Assembly (NCBI RefSeq): GCF_021532615.1
Contig: NZ_JAKGAQ010000002.1
Location: 248,001 to 312,000, forward strand
Origin: Octadecabacter dasysiphoniae
Lineage (GTDB): Bacteria > Pseudomonadota > Alphaproteobacteria > Rhodobacterales > Rhodobacteraceae
DNA length: 64,000 nucleotides
Direction of reading: 5' to 3'
Shown here in pieces: positions 18,946-26,917 of the stretch (position 1 is its first letter; every line of letters begins with the position of its first letter). The notes under the pieces were generated by a model that saw only the letters and a program-made list of their open reading frames with translations, did no database searches and had not been told where the DNA came from. A program made the position numbers and the translations under genes.

Positions 18946-19779
18946 ATGGAACAGTCAGACCGATATCACTACCACGTCATCCGCCGCGCCCTGTCCGAAA
19001 TCGACAGCGCGCAAACGCCCCTTTCGCTTGATCAATTGGCGGGCCGGATGGACATGTCGCCCGCCCATTTTCAACGCGTGTTCAGCCGCTGGGTCGGTGT
19101 GTCGCCCAAGCGTTACCAGCAATATCTGCGCCTTGATCACGCCAAATCCATGCTTGCCGATAATTTCACGACGCTGGCCACGGCGGACGCTGTCGGGCTG
19201 TCGGGCTCTGGCCGTTTGCACGATCTGTTCTTGAAATGGGAAGCCATGTCGCCCGGCGATTATGCCAAAGGCGGCGCGGGTCTGACAATCCGCTGGGGGT
19301 GTTTCGAATCTGCCTTCGGGCCGGTGATAGCCATGGCGACGGATCGGGGAATTTGCGGCATCGGGTTCACATCCGAGCAAAGCGAAGATGAGGCCTACGT
19401 CGATCTGGCAACGCGCTGGCCCAACGCGACATTCCTCAAAGACCCGGACACAATCCGCGCGTGGGTCGATGCGGCCTTGTCGATGGAGGGCGAAACCAAG
19501 TTGCACATGATCGGCGCGCCGTTCCAGCTCAAGGTGTGGGAGGCGTTGCTGACAATTCCGTCCGGCCACGTTACCACCTACAGCGAAATCGCACGCAGCA
19601 TTGGCAGCCCCCGCGCGGTGCGCGCCGTTGGCACGGCCGTCGGGCGCAACCCCGTGTCGTGGTTGATTCCCTGCCACCGCGCCTTGCGCAAATCAGGTGG
19701 ATTGGGGGGCTATCATTGGGGTCTTCCGGTGAAACGCGCCATGCTTGCCTATGAAAGTGCGCGCGACGACGTGGGCTGA
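18946..19779 (+). CDS. AraC-type HTH / O6-methylguanine-DNA methyltransferase (Ada-like, lacking N-terminal Ada domain)
   Basis: This 277-residue protein has two parts. Residues 1-100 are an AraC-type helix-turn-helix (SLDQLAGRMDMSPAHFQRVF, VSPKRYQQYLRLDHAK). Residues 110-275 are the O6-alkylguanine transferase, with the suicidal Cys in NPVSWLIPCHRALRKSGGLG and the DNA-binding wing FQLKVWEALLTIPSGHVTTY. The N-terminal zinc domain with the phosphotriester-accepting cysteines of E. coli Ada is absent, so methyl-induced activation by that route is not possible here. It repairs O6-methylguanine and may also regulate transcription. It starts 9 bases after the Hint gene. Confidence 0.93.
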   Translation: MEQSDRYHYHVIRRALSEIDSAQTPLSLDQLAGRMDMSPAHFQRVFSRWVGVSPKRYQQYLRLDHAKSMLADNFTTLATADAVGLSGSGRLHDLFLKWEAMSPGDYAKGGAGLTIRWGCFESAFGPVIAMATDRGICGIGFTSEQSEDEAYVDLATRWPNATFLKDPDTIRAWVDAALSMEGETKLHMIGAPFQLKVWEALLTIPSGHVTTYSEIARSIGSPRAVRAVGTAVGRNPVSWLIPCHRALRKSGGLGGYHWGLPVKRAMLAYESARDDVG

Positions 19780-19842
19780 TGTTACGATTTATTCAATAAA
19801 TTTGCAGGCTTCGGCGGAACCCCGCCGCCCTTTGTCGCGTTA

Positions 19843-19871
19843 TTGGATAACATGCGGGTTTGACCGATATA
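19843..19871 (+). promoter_or_regulatory. Possible sigma-70 promoter for the OmpA-like lipoprotein
   Basis: TTGGAT at 19843-19848 and GATATA at 19866-19871 are separated by 17 bases, 48 bases upstream of the ATG at 19920. A GGCGG/CCGCC hairpin with a short T-run near 19813-19832 could end transcription of the preceding gene. Confidence 0.35.
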
Positions 19872-19919
19872 AAACCCACCAAGCGCACCGTGTTGGTGCC
19901 CAACAATGGAATTTGAAGA

Positions 19920-20579
19920 ATGATCCTGTCCAAAATGTCCCTCGCCGTTGCTTTGTCTGGCGTCATGGTTCTGACAGCCTGTGAGACAATGACCGACCCC
20001 AACAACCCCAACCGTAACACCCAACAGGGCGCCGCCCTTGGCGCTGCCGCTGGTGCGCTGGTCGGCCTTGCTGCCGGTGACAACGCCCAAGAACGCCGCA
20101 ACGGTGCCATCGTGGGCGCGCTTGTCGGTGGTGGTATCGGTGGTGTCGCAGGGGCCAACCTTGATCGCCAAGAGGCAGAGCTGCGCCAGCAGTTGGGGTC
20201 CAACGCACGGATCGTCAACACGGGTGACCAGTTGATCGTGACATTGCCGCAGGACATCCTGTTCGCAACGAACTCGTCCGATCTGACAGGCGGTTTGCGC
20301 AGCGATCTGAACGCGCTGGCGTCTTCGATCAACAGCTTCCCGAACACCACGGTTAACGTGATCGGCCACGCCGACAACACGGGCGGTGCTGCGTTCAACC
20401 AAGACCTGTCCGCGCGCCGTGCGCAGGCCGTGTCCTCGCAGCTGATTTCCTCGGGCGTTGCGCCAAGCCGCATCCGTTCTATTGGCCGCGGAGAGGACGC
20501 ACCGATCGCATCCAACCTGACAGCCGAAGGCCGCGCGCAGAACCGCCGCGTTGAGATCACGATCACGCCAAACGGCTAA
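19920..20579 (+). CDS. OmpA-family outer-membrane lipoprotein
   Basis: This 219-residue lipoprotein has a lipobox after a short signal peptide (VMVLTACETM). A glycine-zipper region follows (GAALGAAAGALVGLAAG and GAIVGALVGGGIGGVAGA), which is typical of YiaD/YMGG-type proteins. The C-terminal OmpA domain binds peptidoglycan: ILFATNSSDL, NVIGHADNTGG, and NQDLSARRAQAV...GRAQNRRVEI with the conserved Arg and Asp. It should anchor the outer membrane to the wall. It is monocistronic, between a possible promoter and a clear terminator. Confidence 0.94.
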   Translation: MILSKMSLAVALSGVMVLTACETMTDPNNPNRNTQQGAALGAAAGALVGLAAGDNAQERRNGAIVGALVGGGIGGVAGANLDRQEAELRQQLGSNARIVNTGDQLIVTLPQDILFATNSSDLTGGLRSDLNALASSINSFPNTTVNVIGHADNTGGAAFNQDLSARRAQAVSSQLISSGVAPSRIRSIGRGEDAPIASNLTAEGRAQNRRVEITITPNG

Positions 20580-20600
20580 TCGATCTGCAAAAGTTTTGGA

Positions 20601-20629
20601 AAGGGGCTGCCAATGCGCGGCCCCTTTTC
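20601..20629 (+). terminator. Rho-independent terminator after the OmpA lipoprotein
   Basis: AAGGGGC at 20601-20607 pairs with GCCCCTT at 20620-20626. An inner TGC/GCG extension is possible, and TTTTCGTTT begins within and just after the stem. It is 21 bases past the stop codon. Confidence 0.85.
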
Positions 20630-20685
20630 GTTTGCGGCTTTGCGCGACTGGTCATATGATTTGACCAATTCTTGAAAGGGCTGCT

Positions 20686-21453
20686 ATGCCATTCGAACCC
20701 GTCCAACCTGAAAAGATTTCCCATTCTGTGGTGCGCCAGATCGAACAATTGATCCTGCGCGGCATCCTGAAACCGGGGGAACGCCTACCATCAGAACGCG
20801 AATTGTCCGAACGGCTCGGCGTGTCGCGCCCGTCCCTGCGTGAAGCCCTGACAGAACTTCAGGCCAGCGGATTGCTAACGTCGCGCGCGGGATCGGGCGT
20901 GTTCGTGGGCGATGTCTTGGGGTCTGCCTTTTCGGAAACCTTGGTGCGCCTGTTTGCCGGCCATGATGAGGCAGTGTTCGACTACATCGCTTTTCGCCGC
21001 GACATGGAAGGGCTGGCGGCGGAACGCGCTGCGACGCGGGGCACGGACACCGACCTCAAGGTGATCGACACCATTTTCAAGAAAATGGAAGCCGCGCACA
21101 GCAAACGCAACCCGACCGAAGAAGCAGGCCTAGACGCTGATTTTCACCTTTCCATCATCGAAGCATCCCACAACGTCATCATGCTGCATATGATGCGGTC
21201 AATGTACCAACTGCTGCGCGAAGGCGTGTTCTACAACCGCCAAATCATGTTCAAACAGCGCACCACCCGCGATACATTGCTGGATCAACACCGCGCGATC
21301 AACGTGGCGCTACAGGCCCGCGATGCGGCAGGCGCGCGCGCCGCCGTTGAAGCGCATTTGGGGTTCGTGGAAACCGCGCTGTTTGATCAAGACAAGGCAG
21401 AACGCAACGAAGCGATTGCCAAAAAGCGGTTCGAACACGAATTGCGCCGCTAA
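20686..21453 (+). CDS. FadR/GntR family transcription regulator (FCD domain)
   Basis: This 255-residue repressor-type regulator has an N-terminal winged helix (QIEQLILRGILKPGERLPSE, LGVSRPSLREALTELQASGL). A C-terminal FCD helical domain has the metal/ligand residues in DADFHLSIIEASHN and LDQHRAINVALQARD. The arrangement matches the PdhR/LldR/GlcC group, which senses pyruvate, lactate or glycolate. Which ligand applies here cannot be read from the sequence; the glycolate genes 15 kb away are one candidate but not an adjacent target. The gene stands alone, facing the atp operon end. Confidence 0.88.
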   Translation: MPFEPVQPEKISHSVVRQIEQLILRGILKPGERLPSERELSERLGVSRPSLREALTELQASGLLTSRAGSGVFVGDVLGSAFSETLVRLFAGHDEAVFDYIAFRRDMEGLAAERAATRGTDTDLKVIDTIFKKMEAAHSKRNPTEEAGLDADFHLSIIEASHNVIMLHMMRSMYQLLREGVFYNRQIMFKQRTTRDTLLDQHRAINVALQARDAAGARAAVEAHLGFVETALFDQDKAERNEAIAKKRFEHELRR

Positions 21454-21456
21454 ACG

Positions 21457-21493
21457 AAAAAGGCCCGACGCATCGCTGCATCGGGCCCGTTTC
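21457..21493. terminator. Bidirectional terminator between the FadR-type gene and the atp operon
   Basis: GGCCCGA at 21462-21468 pairs with TCGGGCC at 21481-21487. On the minus strand the stem is followed by TTTTTCGTTT, so it is strongest for the atp operon. On the plus strand the tail is CGTTTCT. Confidence 0.85.
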
Positions 21494-21508
21494 TGAATTT
21501 CTATCAGC

Positions 21509-22081
21509 TTAGTGCAGCTTTGCGCCGACCTCGGCGATGGCGTCATCGATCAGCGCGTTCGCGCTGGCGGCCGTTGTCTGCTTTGCGATCACGTCTTGCG
21601 CGGCGGCGACAGCGACTGTCACGGCTTGGTTGCGCACGTCGCGGATGGCGGATGCTTTTGCGCTTTCGATCTGGTCTTTCGCGGCGGCCAGACGACGTGT
21701 CACGGAATTCGCGATGTCTTCTTTGGCTTGCGCCGCGGAACGGGTCGCTTCTTCTTTGGCACTGGTCACGATGCGATCAGCCTGTTCCTGCACTTCGCGC
21801 TGCTTACGTTCGTAGGACGCCAGCAAAGTCTGGGCTTCTTCGCGCAGCGCCTTGGCTTCGTCCAGATCGGATTTGATACCGTCTGCGCGTTTGTCCAGAA
21901 GGCCTGTCAGCATGCCCGGCACGCCGAACTTGATCAGGACACCAACGAAGATGATGAACGCGATCAGAACGATCATGTCCGTGTTGGACAGCTTCCAGAA
22001 TTCAGCGGAAAACGGGTTCTTGGACGCGGCCATTGCGGGCGATGCGGCCAGAGTGATGAGGGCGGCGAGTTTAAGTTTCAT
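21509..22081 (-). CDS. atpF: F0F1 ATP synthase subunit b
   Basis: This 190-residue peripheral stalk subunit has a short N-terminal leader-like segment (MKLKLAALITLAASPAMA), then a membrane helix (TDMIVLIAFIIFVGVLIKFG). The rest is a long charged coiled coil (KSDLDEAKALREEAQTLLASY onward) that reaches up to F1. It ends the F0 gene run and lies 4 bases after b'. Alphaproteobacteria carry two different b-type genes that pair as a heterodimer; this one has the longer leader. Confidence 0.95.
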   Translation of the reverse strand: MKLKLAALITLAASPAMAASKNPFSAEFWKLSNTDMIVLIAFIIFVGVLIKFGVPGMLTGLLDKRADGIKSDLDEAKALREEAQTLLASYERKQREVQEQADRIVTSAKEEATRSAAQAKEDIANSVTRRLAAAKDQIESAKASAIRDVRNQAVTVAVAAAQDVIAKQTTAASANALIDDAIAEVGAKLH

Positions 22082-22085
22082 GTGC

Positions 22086-22610
22086 TTACCCTTTCATCCG
22101 TGCGGTGACGGCAGCGGTGATCGTCTTGGCGTCGGCCTTGCCACCCATGGCGGCGATGATTTCTTTGGCGGTGTCTTTGGCAACAGCTTTCACTGCGGCG
22201 TCGGCACCTGAATTAATTTCGCCGATTGCTTTTTCGCTCTCGGCGGTTTGTGCGGCAATTTCAGCGTCGGCCTTTTGCATTTGCACATCCAGATCGGCTT
22301 GGATGTCTGCTTTGGCGTCGGCAACGATTTTGCCAGCTTCCGCACGGGCGTCGAGCAATGCTTGATCGTAGGCGGCCTCGGCCTCCTGCGCGCGCTGCTT
22401 GAGTTCTTCTGCGGCTGCGATGTCGTTTGTTATCGTGCCCTGACGTTCGGCCAAAACCGCGCCAATGCGTGGCAATGCCACACGGGACAAGATGAAGTAG
22501 ATCACAAGAAGTGTGACCACGAGCCAGAAAATCTGGTTCGGGAAGGTCGAGAAATCAAGTTGCGGCATGCTGCCCCCGCCTGCTTCTGCTCCTGCTGGTG
22601 TATCAGCCAT
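22086..22610 (-). CDS. atpG: F0F1 ATP synthase subunit b'
   Basis: This 174-residue second b-type subunit has a disordered N-terminus ([20 protein letters not shown]), one membrane helix ([20 protein letters not shown]) and an alanine-rich coiled coil. Photosynthetic and other alphaproteobacteria use b and b' together in place of a b homodimer. The gene symbol differs between databases (atpG, atpF2, atpX). It is preceded by a 90-base gap after atpE and is closely coupled to atpF. Confidence 0.93.
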   Translation of the reverse strand: MADTPAGAEAGGGSMPQLDFSTFPNQIFWLVVTLLVIYFILSRVALPRIGAVLAERQGTITNDIAAAEELKQRAQEAEAAYDQALLDARAEAGKIVADAKADIQADLDVQMQKADAEIAAQTAESEKAIGEINSGADAAVKAVAKDTAKEIIAAMGGKADAKTITAAVTARMKG

Positions 22611-22700
22611 AATAAACGTCCCTCATAGACAATCTTTTGGTCTTACATCGGGGCCAGTCGCAATGACCGACCCCGAGCGTAAGGATTTTAGTGCGTGTTC

Positions 22701-22925
22701 TTAAACAGCGAACATCAGCAGAAGTGCGACGAGGAACGAGAAGATCCCCAAAGCTTCTGCGAATGCGATGCCGATGAACAGCGTAGCAGTCTGGCCAGCA
22801 GCAGCTGACGGGTTACGCAGTGCGCCTGCGAGGAAGTTGCCAGCTACGTGACCAACACCGATTGCGGCAGCGCCGGATCCGATTGCAGCCAAGCCAGCGC
22901 CGATGTGTGCGAGTTCGCCTTCCAT
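22701..22925 (-). CDS. atpE: F0F1 ATP synthase subunit c
   Basis: This 74-residue two-helix hairpin forms the proton-driven rotor ring. Helix 1 has the packed glycines ([21 protein letters not shown]), the loop is [11 protein letters not shown], and helix 2 carries the proton-binding Glu in [18 protein letters not shown]. The length and motifs are fully typical. It is separated from atpB by 67 bases and from b' by 90 bases, which is usual because subunit c needs extra translation. Confidence 0.97.
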   Translation of the reverse strand: MEGELAHIGAGLAAIGSGAAAIGVGHVAGNFLAGALRNPSAAAGQTATLFIGIAFAEALGIFSFLVALLLMFAV

Positions 22926-22992
22926 AATGTATCTCCTTACGATTGGAAGTTTAGCATCCCGGGGCTTTTCCCCGAGGGAGCATGGGTAGTAA

Positions 22993-23748
22993 TTAGTGTG
23001 ACGGGTGAAGCGCGTCTTTCAGATAAACGCACGTCAGGATTGTGAATACGTAGGCCTGAATGGCCGACACGAGAACTTCGAGGGCGTAGATCGCGACGAC
23101 ACCAAGAATGGCGACAGGCGCGATGATAAAGCCCACTTGGGCAAAGCCCGCGAAGACCTTAAGAACCGCGTGGCCCGCCATCAGGTTACCCGCCAAACGA
23201 ATGGAGTGGCTGACCGGGCGCACGAAGTAGGAAATGACCTCAATGATCGCGAGGATCGGACGCAGCGCCAGTGGCGCGCTTGAGACCCAGAAGAGACCGA
23301 GGAACGCCGCGCCGTTCTTTACGAAACCGATGATGGTCACAGTAAAGAAGACTGCAAACGCGAGGATCGCTGTGACAGCGATGTGCGAGGTTGTTGTGAA
23401 CGACATGGGCAGCAGCCCAAGGAAATTCGAGAACAGGATGAAGATGAACAGCGTGAAGATGTAGGGGAAATACTTGATCCCGTCTTTGCCTGTCACGTCT
23501 TCGACCATTGTATAAACGAAACCGTACAGCGTTTCAGCGACCGACTGTGTGCGGCTTGGAACGATGGCGCGCTTTGATGTGCCGATGACCAGCAACAACA
23601 CGATACATACGACGGCGACGGCCATCCATGCGGTCACGTTGGTGATCGTGTACCACTCAATCGGGCCTTCGCCGAAGATGCGTTTGACTTCGAACTGATC
23701 AAGCGGGTGAAATTCAAGTCCGCCACCGCTGGTTGCTTCGTCTGCCAT
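22993..23748 (-). CDS. atpB: F0F1 ATP synthase subunit a
   Basis: This 251-residue proton-channel subunit has about six membrane helices. The essential Arg lies in [19 protein letters not shown], and the downstream helix includes the polar [17 protein letters not shown] signature. Its ATG overlaps the atpI stop by one base (TGATG), so translation is coupled. The order atpI-B-E-b'-b without F1 genes is the usual split arrangement in Rhodobacteraceae. Confidence 0.97.
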   Translation of the reverse strand: MADEATSGGGLEFHPLDQFEVKRIFGEGPIEWYTITNVTAWMAVAVVCIVLLLVIGTSKRAIVPSRTQSVAETLYGFVYTMVEDVTGKDGIKYFPYIFTLFIFILFSNFLGLLPMSFTTTSHIAVTAILAFAVFFTVTIIGFVKNGAAFLGLFWVSSAPLALRPILAIIEVISYFVRPVSHSIRLAGNLMAGHAVLKVFAGFAQVGFIIAPVAILGVVAIYALEVLVSAIQAYVFTILTCVYLKDALHPSH

Positions 23749-24086
23749 CAGTCTTCCTCACCTTTGTCAGCCTGTTTGGCCAACGCTTCATTCTGCATCT
23801 CAGCGGCGCTGCGCATCATGGTTTTAACACCGGCTGCGAGGCCAAAGAATATGAACAGCACCATAAAGATGGGCGTGGTGTTGAACAGAATGTCCAATCC
23901 GTACCCGATGCCAAAACCGATCCCGAGACCGGCCACTAATTCGATCACCATCCGCCATGCCATATTGGCCTGTGAATAATGCTCCTCGGAGTGGGGTTTA
24001 CGTTCTTCCCCCTTGGCCGCTGCAATCCGTGTTTCGAGCGCCTTGAGGCGGTCGGCGGCGGTGCTGTGGTCGTCGGGATCGGACAC
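23748..24086 (-). CDS. atpI: AtpI/AtpZ-family ATP synthase accessory protein
   Basis: This encodes 112 residues from a GTG at 24086 (MSDPDDHST after initiator replacement). It has an AAGGAAGGGG box 7 bases upstream; an in-frame TTG at 24092 sits too close to that box. The N-terminal third is charged and helical. Two membrane helices follow ([20 protein letters not shown] and [20 protein letters not shown]). AtpI/AtpZ proteins help c-ring assembly and may conduct Mg2+ or Ca2+. It leads the F0 operon. Confidence 0.9.
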   Translation of the reverse strand: MSDPDDHSTAADRLKALETRIAAAKGEERKPHSEEHYSQANMAWRMVIELVAGLGIGFGIGYGLDILFNTTPIFMVLFIFFGLAAGVKTMMRSAAEMQNEALAKQADKGEED

Positions 24087-24171
24087 GGGCAAGCCCCTTC
24101 CTTGGTTGGCGGTGGTTTAGGGTTTGCAGCGAACAGAGTCAACGCACAGATGGAGCGCGTTATATCGCTGA

Positions 24172-24199
24172 TTTCTTTGGATATTTAAGAACCAAAGAA
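24172..24199. repeat. Inverted TTTCTTTGG / CCAAAGAA element
   Basis: TTTCTTTGG at 24172-24180 is followed by ATATTTAAGAA and CCAAAGAA, giving an inverted pair of the core seen in the dispersed elements at 12180, 15251 and 15415. It lies about 85 bases upstream of atpI and 90 bases upstream of arsR. Apart from the ArsR operator below, I see nothing else in this 204-base gap. Confidence 0.45.
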
Positions 24200-24244
24200 G
24201 GGCGAAAATTGCGCATCAACCGCCCGCGCCGTACTTTGTGATAT

Positions 24245-24260
24245 TCAACCATTTGGTTGA
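24245..24260. promoter_or_regulatory. Probable ArsR-type operator
   Basis: TCAACC-ATTT-GGTTGA has perfect 6-base arms and lies 31 bases upstream of the arsR start. TCAACC-N4-GGTTGA sites are typical autoregulatory operators of ArsR regulators that are usually paired with AHSA1/SRPBCC-domain genes. The position over the promoter suggests autorepression. Confidence 0.7.
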
Positions 24261-24290
24261 CGTTTTCAGCCACTTGGGCTTCATGGGGCT

Positions 24291-24620
24291 ATGTCGATGC
24301 ACCTTGATACCGTGTTTGCCGCCCTTGGCGACCCCACCCGCCGCGCCATTCTTGCGATGTTGCTGGAGGACGATATGGCTGTGACCGATGTGGCCGAACC
24401 GTTCGATATGTCGCTCGCCGCGATTTCAAAACACCTTGTCGTACTGACAGGGGCCGGATTGATCAGCCAGGAAAAACGCGGGCGGGTGAAATGGTGCAAA
24501 CTGGAACCGGACGCGATGCGCGAAGCATCCATCTGGATGCAAAGTTTCGGACAATTCGAGGCGGTGAACCTTGATGATTTTGAACGGTTCCTCGCTGCTG
24601 AATTAAAGGCGGAGCCCTAG
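24291..24620 (+). CDS. ArsR family transcription regulator
   Basis: This 109-residue winged-helix regulator shows HLDTVFAALGDPTRRAILAML, the recognition helix region MSLAAISKHLVVLTGAGLIS, and the wing EKRGRVKWCKLEPDA. It lacks the CxC metal site of ArsR/SmtB metal sensors, so a non-metal signal is likely. Regulators of this subgroup normally precede an AHSA1/SRPBCC gene, but here a convergent LysR gene follows (4-base overlap at the ends), so the usual partner is missing. The upstream palindrome at 24245-24260 supports autoregulation. Confidence 0.92.
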   Translation: MSMHLDTVFAALGDPTRRAILAMLLEDDMAVTDVAEPFDMSLAAISKHLVVLTGAGLISQEKRGRVKWCKLEPDAMREASIWMQSFGQFEAVNLDDFERFLAAELKAEP

Positions 24621-25495
24621 ACCTCCCAATTGGCGGCCTCTGCTTTCAGAAATTTCAGGAACGCCTGCACTTTGGTTGTGCGGTGCAAATCCACGTGGGT
24701 CACAAGCCACAGCGCGCCTGTCCATTCTTCTTGGGATGGCATGACCTCAATCAATTCAGGATGCTGGCGCATTTCCCAAGTGGACACGAACCCGATGCCC
24801 GCACCCGATATAACGGCATCGACCATTGCGCGGTTGTCGGTGGTGCGAAACACGATGCGGTTTTGGGGCACCTTTTCGGACAGCCAGCGAATGAACGGCG
24901 CGCGGCTGTCGACATTGTCGTGGCTGATGAACCAGTGGTTGACCAGATCGCTGACGCCAGTCGGCATGCCGTGTTGTTCGACATAAGATGGTGTCGCGAC
25001 CAGATGCATGGCCTGGGAAAAGAACGGTTGGACGACGTTGTCGGGCTGACTGGGTGCTTCACCTGCGCGGATCGCGACGTGAGCTTCGCCGTATTCCAGC
25101 CGGAACAGCCGATCCCCCGTCAGGAACCGCACCGTAAGGTCGGGGTTCTCGCGCCGGAATTTTACCATCACGGGGGTCAACAGTGGTGACAGAATGACCA
25201 GCGATGTCACCACCAGATCACCAGACACCCCTTCGCCCTGCCCACGGATACGGCCCGCCAACTGCGTAAACTGATCATCCGTGGCCGTGGCCACCTGCAT
25301 CAGATCCTGCCCTGCTTCGGTGGCGGTGTAACCGCGCGCATGGCGTTGGAACAGTTTCACCCCGAGGCGCTGTTCCAGTGCGTCGATGTGGCGGATCACT
25401 GTGGCATGGTGAACACCCAGAACATCCGCCGCGCCGCTGACTGTGCCGATGCGGGCCACTTGAAACGCGGTCCTGATCTCATCCCAATTGTCCAT
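24617..25495 (-). CDS. LysR family transcription regulator
   Basis: This encodes 292 residues from the ATG at 25495 (MDNWDEIRTAFQVARIGTVSGAA). The upstream open frame carries no LysR sequence and crosses the divergent promoter. The N-terminal HTH is GAADVLGVHHATVIRHIDAL-EQRLGVKLFQR, followed by a periplasmic-binding-like effector domain. The HHATVIRH recognition helix differs from the common xSQPAVS type and belongs to a subgroup linked to quinone and azo reductases. It is divergent from the azoreductase gene, the classic arrangement for a regulator and its target. Confidence 0.93.
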   Translation of the reverse strand: MDNWDEIRTAFQVARIGTVSGAADVLGVHHATVIRHIDALEQRLGVKLFQRHARGYTATEAGQDLMQVATATDDQFTQLAGRIRGQGEGVSGDLVVTSLVILSPLLTPVMVKFRRENPDLTVRFLTGDRLFRLEYGEAHVAIRAGEAPSQPDNVVQPFFSQAMHLVATPSYVEQHGMPTGVSDLVNHWFISHDNVDSRAPFIRWLSEKVPQNRIVFRTTDNRAMVDAVISGAGIGFVSTWEMRQHPELIEVMPSQEEWTGALWLVTHVDLHRTTKVQAFLKFLKAEAANWEV

Positions 25496-25602
25496 GGCTG
25501 TCCCCTGTGCAAATTTGAACATCAGTTGTGAAAAACCGAATATAGCGTTCGCGAACGCAAATACCATAGAAGGGGTCATCACAGCTGCATGAGGACGCAC
25601 AA

Positions 25603-26127
25603 TTGACCCATATTCTACACATCGATTCATCGGCCAACCTGACGACCAGCGTCAGCCGTGCGGCTTCTGCTAAAATCGTGGCGGACCTTGGCGGCACTGT
25701 CACCTATCGTGATCTGGCCACCACGCCCCTGCCCCAGATCGACGGGGAATGGGCCACCGCCCGTCTAAGCGACCCTGACACGCGATCACAATCGGACAAA
25801 GACAGTCTGGCGTTATCAGACGTTTTGGTCAGCGAAATGCAGGCCGCCGATACGATCGTCATTGGCGCGCCTATTTACAATTTTGCGGCGCCCGCATCGC
25901 TGAAGCTGTGGATGGATCTGGTGGCGCGGCCCCGTGTTACATTCAAATACCTTCCCGATGGTCCGGTCGGACTGCTAACGGGGCGCAATGTTGTTGTCAC
26001 CGTGGCGTCCGGTGGTGTGCCTGTGGGATCGCCCAGCGACCATCTGACACCGCACATAAAGACGTTCTTTGGCCTTCTTGGGATCACAGATGTCGCCGTG
26101 TTGGTCGCCAAAGATATCGTGCCGTAG
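25603..26127 (+). CDS. azoR: FMN-dependent NADH:azoreductase (AzoR/AcpD family), C-terminally short
   Basis: This encodes 174 residues from a TTG start with GAGGA at 25591-25595. The flavodoxin-like fold shows ILHIDSSANL, TIVIGAPIYNFAAPASLKLWMDLVARP, TFKYLPDGPVGLLTGR and VTVASGGV, all AzoR signatures for quinone and azo-dye reduction with NADH. The protein stops after DVAVLVAKDIVP, about 25 residues earlier than E. coli AzoR, so the last helix is missing. The TAG is clear in the sequence, and no alternative frame restores the tail. It is probably controlled by the divergent LysR protein. Confidence 0.88.
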   Translation: MTHILHIDSSANLTTSVSRAASAKIVADLGGTVTYRDLATTPLPQIDGEWATARLSDPDTRSQSDKDSLALSDVLVSEMQAADTIVIGAPIYNFAAPASLKLWMDLVARPRVTFKYLPDGPVGLLTGRNVVVTVASGGVPVGSPSDHLTPHIKTFFGLLGITDVAVLVAKDIVP

Positions 26128-26174
26128 GCAATCACTGAATTGACACCCAGAAGGCCCCGCGTTTGATTGGGCGG

Positions 26175-26648
26175 ATGAAAGTCACGACCACATCCGACAC
26201 CCTGATCGTGGACAATCGCCCTTGGGTGCTTGGCCTGTTGATGGGCGCATTCGGGTTCGGGCTGATCGCGTTTTTGATCCAGAAAGTGATGAACGGTCAG
26301 GTGTTTGTCGTGTTGATCCTGATTTTCGTTCTGGCGGTCCTTCTTTTGTTTTTCACAGCCTTTGTGCAGCGTGACCAACTGGTTCTGGACGCGCGCGCGG
26401 GTACTGTCGCGCACCGCCGCAAGACCCTGCTGAATTACACAGAAAACCACCACAGCCTGTCTGATTTGTCCCATGTGTCCGTGCAGGCGCACAAACGCGC
26501 CAGTGGTGACACCTACCGCATGGTGTTTCACATCACAGGGGGCGGCGCGGCGGGCATCCATCCGTTTACAATGGCGTTTACGGACTGCCCGCGCTGTGCT
26601 GGAACCGTCAAAACGGTCAACGCGTGGCTCAAGGCGCGGCGCGCATGA
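26175..26648 (+). CDS. Two-helix membrane protein, tandem paralogue 1
   Basis: This encodes 157 residues from the ATG at 26175 (MKVTTTSDTLIVDNRPWVLG). The layout is a short N-terminal strand, two membrane helices (WVLGLLMGAFGFGLIAFLI and VLILIFVLAVLLLFFTAFV), then QLVLDARAGTVAHRRKTLL and a beta-rich soluble domain. No catalytic motif is visible and I do not recognise the family. It is the first of three related genes that overlap by ATGA or GTGA, so all three are coupled. The soluble part probably faces the cytoplasm, which is inference. Confidence 0.78.
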   Translation: MKVTTTSDTLIVDNRPWVLGLLMGAFGFGLIAFLIQKVMNGQVFVVLILIFVLAVLLLFFTAFVQRDQLVLDARAGTVAHRRKTLLNYTENHHSLSDLSHVSVQAHKRASGDTYRMVFHITGGGAAGIHPFTMAFTDCPRCAGTVKTVNAWLKARRA

Positions 26649-26917
26649 AGATAACGCAAACCACGCCTGATGTTTTCGTCACCGGGGCCCGCACCTTGGG
26701 CTGTGCCATTCCAGCAATTACTATGGCAATGGGGATCATCTGGGGCATGATGGCGATCCTGACCTTGGACAAAGGCATCCCCAACAAGATTTTCGCGATG
26801 GTGTTCTTTGGTATCTTCGTTGTGTTGTTCCTCGCGATGAGGTTGCCGTCGGTCTATCGCAACCAGCTTGTGCTGAACCGCCCCGGTGGTGTTGCAGAAC
26901 TGCGGCTGGCCGCGTGA
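26645..26917 (+). CDS. Two-helix membrane protein, tandem paralogue 2 (short)
   Basis: This encodes 90 residues from the ATG at 26645, overlapping the previous stop (ATGA). It repeats the paralogue layout: MKITQTTPDVFVTGARTLG, two helices, then QLVLNRPGGVAELRLAA. It stops there, whereas paralogues 1 and 3 continue with a soluble domain of about 75 to 90 residues. It is either a genuine short form or a truncated copy. The open start of paralogue 3 overlaps its stop (GTGA). Confidence 0.7.
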   Translation: MKITQTTPDVFVTGARTLGCAIPAITMAMGIIWGMMAILTLDKGIPNKIFAMVFFGIFVVLFLAMRLPSVYRNQLVLNRPGGVAELRLAA

